Positions 57,338-64,000 of a DNA stretch of 64,000 nucleotides are shown here, piece after piece. How positions within the stretch are numbered: the stretch's first letter is position 1; each line of letters opens with the position of its first letter. The notes below the pieces were generated by a model that was not told the DNA's origin, searched no databases, and saw nothing but the letters and a program-made list of their open reading frames with translations. The position numbers were made by a program, and so were the translations under genes. The stretch is taken from contig ONZQ02000005.1 of assembly GCA_900312665.1 (NCBI GenBank), positions 1,405,077 through 1,469,076 on the forward strand, in the 5' to 3' direction. This DNA comes from Cephalotrichum gorgonifer. Its lineage: Eukaryota > Ascomycota > Sordariomycetes > Microascales > Microascaceae.

Positions 57338-58324
57338 ACAATGTCGGTAAACAGGGTTATGCATCGCTTTGTGTCATGAATATCCTTCCAGTGATGCACC
57401 AACGTTTCGCTCAGCTAAAGCACTACAACCTTTTTAATGGGGTCGAGGGAATTTCCGCTACGCCCCACTGAGCCGCATGTATGGGTACCTACCCACCCCC
57501 ATCATGTCCACTCACACTTCAGATCGTCCATTATCTCCGCCATTTCGCCGCAATGCCACCAAGCCACTTGGTGGTGATGCCCAGGACCGGTATCTTTACT
57601 GCTTAAGGTACGGGCGGGTGGTAGTGTGTTGTGTACACGTGTAAGATCGCCTAACTAGGGAAGTGCCAAGTAAAAAGCTGGTACCGCCGACCCCGCGACA
57701 GGGATCTATCTAGCGTCTATTTATGGATGGTGTTTATAATACGAAGTCCAAGTAGTTCCGTTCCAACCACCACCCTACATGTATGTACCAACATGCGTCG
57801 CCGGAATATGATCACTAAACCAGTCCGGGAATACAGGCCGAAGCGCCGCCGGTGGGTACCGAGGGATCTGACCCACCTAGCAGAGCCCACACCCCGAAAG
57901 GGTGCACATGTACAGGTACATTCTACGTCCGAAGGTCGGGTCAACAGTACTTGCACACTCGGGGTGGCATGGTCATCCATCATACCCTGCCCACCTCGCC
58001 CTCGCAGCGGTGGTGGAAGGCCTAGAGATATTGTAGGATCCTTGTGGGCATTTTTCTGTTTAGTTTTGGCGAGGCACTGTATAGGATCTCGTGGATGAGA
58101 AGCGTCTTGCACCCGCCCTTCTCCCTACTCATAGCTGCGCAAGCCATTACTCCTTTTGTGCTGCTCTGATTTAGAGGCTATCCAGGGATGCCATAATCGG
58201 GAGAAAGGCTTTTTTTCTTCTTTTCTTGGCTGCCGCTTATTTCGAACAGCGTATTTTCCATACTTGCGCTAGGGTCCTTGAGGGCTTCCAAAGCGCTGTC
58301 CTTGTCAAACACGTCTGCATCACC

Positions 58325-59658
58325 ATGGCGCCCACCCTTCTCTTCCACCCTCTAGTCATATCCACTTTCCACCAGTTTCTCTTCATCTTCATCGCCGGCT
58401 TCACCTCCGCCCGGTCCATCCTCCGCCCCCTGGGCTTCATCGTGTATCTCCTGACCACCTGGTTCTCCCTCTCCATGTTTGATGACTACGTCCAGGCGCC
58501 GGGATGGGTGGCCCGTACTGTTGCTTCTGCTTTCCCGCAAATCTCACTGACGTTCTTTGAGCGCATGATTGTGCGGAAGATCACCTTCGAGGTCCATGGC
58601 AACAATGTGGCGTCCGGCGAAGCTCCCAAAGGCACTACCACCAATGGAAACGCCAAAGGCGCTGGCTCTGCGGCGAAGCTTGGCCCCGGAAAGATTTCAG
58701 GCTTTCGCTCGCGATACGCCTTCGGCCAACAGGTGGCTTCATCCATGCGGGGTCTTGGCACCCCTTGGGAGATAAAACATATCCACCACTTCGACTCGAG
58801 GGACCCGACGTTTTTGCCCTCTCGCGGGATGTTTATCGTCCGTAACCTTCTAAAGGTGGTCGCATGCTATTTCGGCCACAGGTTCTGTATAACCACGCAG
58901 CTCAACCTCGACCACAGCCTCATGCTGCCCGAGCACGTCCCCTTCCTCCGAAGAATTGGCGAGCTCTCTGCGACTGAGGTGGGACTCCGCTACATCGCGA
59001 CGGTGACGACCGTCCTGTCGATATACTGCTTCATCCAGGGCGGCTATTCACTGGGTGCCGCCGCTTCCGTGATGCTGAATTCTAAGGCCATCAAAGACTG
59101 GCGACCCATCTTTGGCGACCTCTCGGACGCTTACTGCTTGCGGAACTTTTGGGCGTAAGTCCGTTTTTCTAGCTCGAACAAATCCCACCGATTGATGTCT
59201 AACCAAGATACACCTGTAGGACATTTTGGCACCAGGGACTTCAGAATAATCTTCGTGGCACTGCTGCGTGGGCGACGTCCAACATCTTCCGTTTGAAGTC
59301 GTACTCCTTGGCCTCGCGGTACATGAAGATCTTAATCGCCTTCTTCCTGTCGGGGCTGATTCATGTGCCGTCGGACATGGGCAGCGCCGTGTCCGCTTCA
59401 GAGTCGGGAGCCATTCAGTTCTTCTCGACGCAGCTCATTGGGCTGATGATTGAGGATCTCCTGGGGCCGTTGTTCAAGCCTCTGTGGAGAACCCGGGCTG
59501 GGCGCATTATTGCACGTCCGCTTGGATACTTCTGGGTCATCACTTTCCTCGCGTGGTCAGGCCCCGTGAGGTGGTTTCCGGTCATTCGCATGCAGAATGC
59601 CGAGACGGAGCTGATAGGTCTAGGTGCGTTTAAGCCACTGATGAAGGCATTTTCATGA
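58325..59658 (+). CDS. MBOAT/wax-synthase-like O-acyltransferase 2
   Basis: A 422-aa multi-pass membrane enzyme in two exons, 58325-59154 and 59220-59658. As in paralog 1, the intron splits the signature: 'LRNFWA' joins 'TFWHQGLQ', and the distal His is in 'FFLSGLIHVPSDM'. Readable helices include 'FHQFLFIFIAGFTSA', 'LGFIVYLLTTWFSLSMF' and 'YIATVTTVLSIYCFIQGGY'. The same intron position and phase (two bases into the codon after Trp) argue that both paralogs descend from one gene, although the rest has diverged widely. It is probably a second acyl transfer on the pathway product. The upstream ATG at 58226 would add 33 residues without a family match and is not used. Confidence 0.88.
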
Positions 59659-60120
59659 TACAACTAGGGGATGGGTCGTACGTTGCCGTTTTAGAGTTGG
59701 GATAAGTGTAATTAGTTGACTTGACGCCTATTCGTAAAAACAAAAACAAGAAAGAGTTATTGGAATGCTAGTTGGTAAATAAGCTTGTGGGTCCGATCGT
59801 CAAGTCATCAGGAGCAACTGGAAATGGTTTTGTGGTGGTCAATAAGGAGATTAGAGCAGTCCACCTCCATGTAAGGAGTAATACTGGTAAATACAACTTT
59901 GTCGGGCAAAACACGTGGTAACGGTGGCGGTGCGGTGCCTGATACTTCAAGGTACCTACCTCCCTTAGTACCACAAGGCGGCACGGCACCTACACCCGCG
60001 TGTTATTATATCTTTTGGACCTCTGCAACACATGCATGCTCGCTGACCCCTCCACAATTACATGCCTGTTCACCCACTCTCATACTAATCTAAGGATTTG
60101 GCGTCGCGATTTCTACAGTC
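59659..60120. promoter_or_regulatory. Promoter region of cluster P450 4
   Basis: 462 bp. No gene or clear TATA box was noticed. Confidence 0.4.
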
Positions 60121-61881
60121 ATGTTCTCTATATTGCACATATCTCTATTTCTCTCCCTATCCTATTTCTGTCTCAATGTTGTGTACCTTGGCTTGAACTA
60201 CAGAAAGGCAAAGACGGTCGGGCTGCCAATCTTGGTGACGCCCGTTGACCCTTCTAATGTCCCCTGGATCCTCTGCTCCAGTTGGCTCGAACCCCTCCTG
60301 AGGAAATGTCTGCCATTCGGCCTGGGACACTTCGTGGACTACAACACGCGCGATTGGAACTACGACAAGATCTTTGCCCTGCAGGAGCGAATTGGCGACA
60401 CTTTTATCATCGTCAGCCCAAGGCAGATGCGCGTCTTCACTGCGAACGCCAAGGCCGCTGATGATCTGTGCCGGCGCAGGAAGGACTTTCCCAAGGCGGT
60501 GGGCCTGTACAAGCCGCTAGAGATCTTCGGGCGCAACGTCGTCACGACCGAAGGGGAAGACTGGGTGCGACACCGAAGGATCACCACGCCGCCCTTCAAC
60601 GAGCGGAACAGCGCGCTCGTGTGGGATGAGTCGAAGCGCCAAGCCACGGACATGTTGCGGGGCTGGGAGGCCGCCCCGAGGGGCATCACCAATCCGCAGA
60701 GCGACACGATGATGCTCGCGCTTCACGTTCTCACAGCCGCCGGGTTTGGGCGGTCCTTCAAGTTTGGCTACGGCCTTGAGACCCCCTCGGATGGGCACAC
60801 GTTGACATACCGTGACGCGCTCAGTCTTATCCTCGGTAACCTCTTTACGGCAGTCTTTACCGCCACGGTCAACCTCCCGGCATGGATGCTTCCGGGCAAG
60901 TTCAGAAAGGTGAACGATGCGGTAGCCAATTTCCGCCAGTATATGGTGGAAATGGTGGGCGAGGAACGCTCGGCCATCGCTGCTGGCGCGCCCGAGAGCG
61001 ATAACCTGATGAGCATCCTTGTGAGAGCGTCTGAGGAATCCAAGCTTGAAGGGAAGGGCGCCAGACACTTGACCGATTCGGAGATCTTCGGCAATCTCTT
61101 CAGCTACAACCTGGCTGGTCACGAGACGACATCGAACACCCTGGCTTACGCTACCATACTACTGGCCGCAAACCCAAAGTGGCAGGAGTGGGTGGCAGAG
61201 GAAGTGGAAGCCGTCACGGCGGGCATCCCGATCGAGGACTTGAAGTACGAGCCGGCGTATCCGCAATTGAAGCGGTGCCTCGCCATTATGGTAAGAATAC
61301 TGCAATCCACCCTTGAGAAATTGATTTTATTTTCACAGCCCGGCTTCAAAATTGCTAATCTTCTATTCGCCTGAAAGCACGAGACCCTCAGACTCTTCGG
61401 GGCCGCACGGGCAGTCCCCAAGGCGACCATCACGCCGCAGACGCTGACCGTCGACGGGGTCGCCCACATCATCCCAGAGAATACCTTCGTGGCCGTGAAC
61501 CTAGGAGGCCTGCACACCTCCTCTACATCGTGGGGTTCGAACGCTCTGGAGTGGCTCCCAAGCCGCTGGATTACAGAGGACGAGACCGGTAGCGAGGTCT
61601 TTGCGCCAACGCCCCGGGGCGCGTTCCTGCCCTGGGCCGCCGGCCCGCGGGTGTGCCCGGGCAAGAAATTCTCTCAGGTGGAATTCGTGGCGGTCTTGGC
61701 GTGCCTCCTGAAGGAGTACCGGGTGGAGCCTGTGGCTGGGGAAGGGGTTAGCGACGAGGATGCTGCGTCTCGGCTGATGGGGGAGGCCATGCTGTCCAGC
61801 TTCAATTTCCTGCTCAAGGTAAAAAACCCGGAAAAGATCCGGATTCGGTGTGTGAGGAAGCGCAGCAGCAGGGCCGAGTAG
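60121..61881 (+). CDS. Cytochrome P450, cluster member 4
   Basis: A 557-aa protein in two exons, 60121-61290 and 61378-61881. The leading hydrophobic anchor is 'MFSILHISLFLSLSYFCLNV'. 'GEDWVRHRRITTPPFNERN' is the C-helix with its haem-propionate Trp/Arg. The I-helix is 'YNLAGHETTSNTLAYA', a standard AGxETT. ExxR is 'ETLR', two codons into exon 2. The haem loop is 'PWAAGPRVCPGKKFSQVE'. The C-helix and haem loop resemble fungal P450s that hydroxylate hydrophobic scaffolds and are close to the CYP3/4-like clan. Codons are strongly G/C-ending. It follows acyltransferase 2 on the same strand and precedes P450 5. Confidence 0.95.
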
Positions 61882-62742
61882 CTCGGACCTAGGCAGTGCA
61901 TTGTGTATCTATGGATACATGGGCAGCGGAGATTTGGTACGGATAGACGGCTTCCATGGTCGTATTTTTCGGTGTTTCTAGTCGAATCCATGGGTGAGAA
62001 TATCAACATCGGGCAATGTAACTCCGATATCATAGAGGTACATGTACTGGCTGTGTCGCACCGTTGTAACTATACCTAATTGCCGCACATCCGATAAAGT
62101 CTAGAGTTTTACCACATTGCCAGCGAATTCCTGCTATTCCGTCTTCCGAGATTCACTCCCGTACAATGTGCTAGAGTTATGCAGTCACTGTGGGTACGCA
62201 GCCTTTGATTGCGACCGCCATGGCGATTGGACCTGTGGTAAAATCATGCAGTCATCTTCGAGTCGTACCACCAGCGACTGGATCCTACGGTGAAGATTCT
62301 TACCATCTATGGGTTGTCCCGCGAAGGAGATGTCATCACTGATAAGTTGTAGCGTGTTGTTATTAGTGGAGGGGCCATAGCATCGCAAGCGAGTAGTATT
62401 TCTCAATAATAATAGCGTTTCTCCAGGAATAGCACAGGGCAATGCCCGGTCTGTCCTCTTTCGGCCTAGCACGAGTCCAGGGGCGCAAGTACAGTACATG
62501 GCGTCCGAAGGATCACTTGTACTCGTACCACTGCCTTTCAGAGCTGGGCGAATGTCCCTAACACGCTGACGAATGTGATTGAGCCACACACAGCTAATAC
62601 ACTATGAGAAGCATTTGACGTGCATTGTAGTCCAACCACATTTGCCATGGCAGGCTCATCGCAAATAGATACGTGATCGATATCAACGGTCACGACGAGT
62701 TTATACGCCCTCAGTAGCTGTAATCGAAGCAATTACACCACC
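61882..62742. promoter_or_regulatory. Promoter region of cluster P450 5
   Basis: 861 bp. It contains GTAC-rich words such as ACTTGTACTCGTACC near 62515. Open frames on the minus strand here have no motif. Confidence 0.4.
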
Positions 62743-64000
62743 ATGCCGTTGAATACAATCCCGCCCGGTGTCATTACACTGGTACTTGGCTTCCTCCTCG
62801 TGGTTGTCATTGCACGAGCTCTAAAGAAAAGACCCGACCCAAGAGAACCTCCGTATGTCCAAGAGACCATACCATACTTCAGTCATATCTACGGGCTTCT
62901 GAAGAACGGCCTTCGATATTTTGATCTAGTCAGGTAAGCATACTGTTTACTCCCCTAGCCTCAAGCACCCACTCGCCAACAACGTCACCAGCGCTCAGCA
63001 ACCTCACCCCATATTCACCGTCGAGCTACCGGGCCAGAAGAACTACATCGTCACCTCACCGGAGCTAGTCCAAGCTGTCCATCGCAATGCGGCCGCCCTC
63101 TCCTTCAGCCCGGCCATGGTCCCGGCCTTCCGGAAGCTGATGGGTTTCGACGAGGAAGGCATCGAGCTCATCTTCCGCGATGCCCACACCGAGAGCGGCT
63201 TTTACGGCGAGATTCACCGCGTCCAGAAGGCATCCCTGCTTCCGGGCACGGAATCATTGGAGCAGCTCTGCACATTGGTGCGGGGGAAGCTGATGCGCGA
63301 TGTCAACGAGTTCCCGCCCGTGCAGGACGTTCACCTGTTTGCGTGGGTCCAAGATATGTTCATGAGGTCTAACAATTCCGCTTGCTTTGGCGAGAAGGAC
63401 CCCTTTACGCTGGATCCTTCTCTTTCCTCGACGTTCTGGTACGTAAATTCTCTAGTGCCATATTCTGTATTTCGAGACGAGCTCCGTATCTGACGATAAT
63501 GTAGGAAATGGGAGGCACATATGAAGATCCTGCTCCTCGGGATCCCATGGATTTTCAACCCAAAGGGCGTCACAACCGCGAGGGAGACGCGCAAGACCCT
63601 TGTGACCGCCTTCCTAAACTACCTTAATGACGACGGCCTTGACTCAGCCTGCTCATTCATCAAAGACCTGTCAGGGCTGGGGATCCGCCGGGGCCTGAGC
63701 AACGAGAACAATGCCCGCGCATTACTGGGCTCCGTTCTCGCCATCGTCGGCAACACTGTACCCACTACCTTCTGGCTCCTGCTCAACATCTATTCGCGGC
63801 CCTCACTACTAGATGAGATCCGCAACGAGCTCCAAGCCACCCTCCCGGACACCGGCACCGAGGCAAAAACATCCCTCGAGGTGGCTCGCATCCGCGAGCG
63901 CTGCCCCGTACTCATCGCCGCCTACGATGAGACGCTTCGCCTGACCAGCGGAATCGCTGCCGTGCGGTACACCAACGAGGACACCGTCGTCGCGGGAAGT
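62743..64000 (+). CDS. Cytochrome P450, cluster member 5 (CYP7/CYP8-like), cut by right edge
   Basis: The first 378 codons of a P450; exons are 62743-62933, 62992-63438 and 63505 to beyond 64000. The anchor is 'ITLVLGFLLVVVIARAL', then 'REPPYVQETIPYFSHIYG'. The central part has 'CFGEKDPFTLDPSLSSTFW', and the I-helix 'AIVGNTVPTTFWLLLNI' shows the N-x-x-P-x-x-x-W pattern seen in P450 3. ExxR is 'ETLR' near the edge; the haem loop lies outside the window. The shared I-helix form makes it a likely paralog of the 54422-56303 gene. It shows that the cluster continues to the right. Confidence 0.92.

Larger units (their letters stand above)
56304..58324. promoter_or_regulatory. Divergent cluster promoter region, 2.0 kb
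   Basis: This lies between the starts of P450 3 (minus) and acyltransferase 2 (plus). It holds G and C homopolymers, a 38-bp imperfect direct repeat (separate entries) and GTAC-rich words, but no recognisable gene. The length is unusual for a promoter and could hide degraded DNA. Confidence 0.45.

Noticed and set aside
46035..64000. Search by eye for a terpene cyclase, PKS, NRPS or prenyltransferase in the cluster
   Set aside because: No DDxxD/NSE, ketosynthase, adenylation or UbiA-type motif was found in any rebuilt exon, so no core enzyme is claimed.

Overview
The window is genomic DNA of a filamentous ascomycete (Pezizomycotina). The genes are split by short GT..AG introns of about 45-160 bp. 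The families are typical of these fungi: RTA1-like membrane proteins, Zn(II)2Cys6 and fungal-type bZIP regulators, fungal CorA-like channels, PhyH dioxygenases, GT32 transferases, many cytochromes P450, and wax-synthase-like MBOAT acyltransferases. No ribosomal RNA, confident tRNA, CRISPR array or intact transposon was seen. I rebuilt exon structures by hand from splice consensus and frame continuity. Where I give a protein length, the exon lengths sum to a multiple of three.

Layout. 0-8.2 kb is a small metabolic block: an ACS/Dal5-type MFS permease cut by the left edge, a D-2-hydroxyacid dehydrogenase, and a PhyH dioxygenase divergent from a ten-exon SDR. 9.6-23.5 kb holds unrelated single genes: a secreted alpha/beta hydrolase, a fungal-specific transcription factor, a second SDR, a broken glutathione S-transferase with three in-frame TAG codons, a CorA-like protein, the very-long-chain 3-hydroxyacyl-CoA dehydratase (PHS1), a bZIP factor and a secreted beta-propeller-like protein. 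25.8-36.4 kb holds a lone P450, two diverged tandem F-box-like paralogs, a GT32 glycosyltransferase, and an RTA1 protein tail-to-tail with a Zn2Cys6 regulator. 38.7-45.1 kb holds a sugar-transporter MFS, a beta-lactamase-fold serine hydrolase and a second RTA1 protein.

46.0-64.0 kb is the most striking part. It looks like the tailoring side of a biosynthetic gene cluster. Five P450s (one cut by the right edge), two MBOAT/wax-synthase-like O-acyltransferases and one P-loop sulfotransferase-family protein are packed together with almost nothing else between them. Two of the P450s have a CYP7/CYP8-like I-helix and haem loop, which in known families act on sterol-like or terpenoid-like substrates. 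No PKS, NRPS, terpene cyclase or prenyltransferase is visible, so the scaffold-forming enzyme probably lies beyond position 64000. The inferred logic is oxidation of a polycyclic (perhaps terpenoid, steroid or meroterpenoid) scaffold at several positions, followed by acylation of one or two new hydroxyls.
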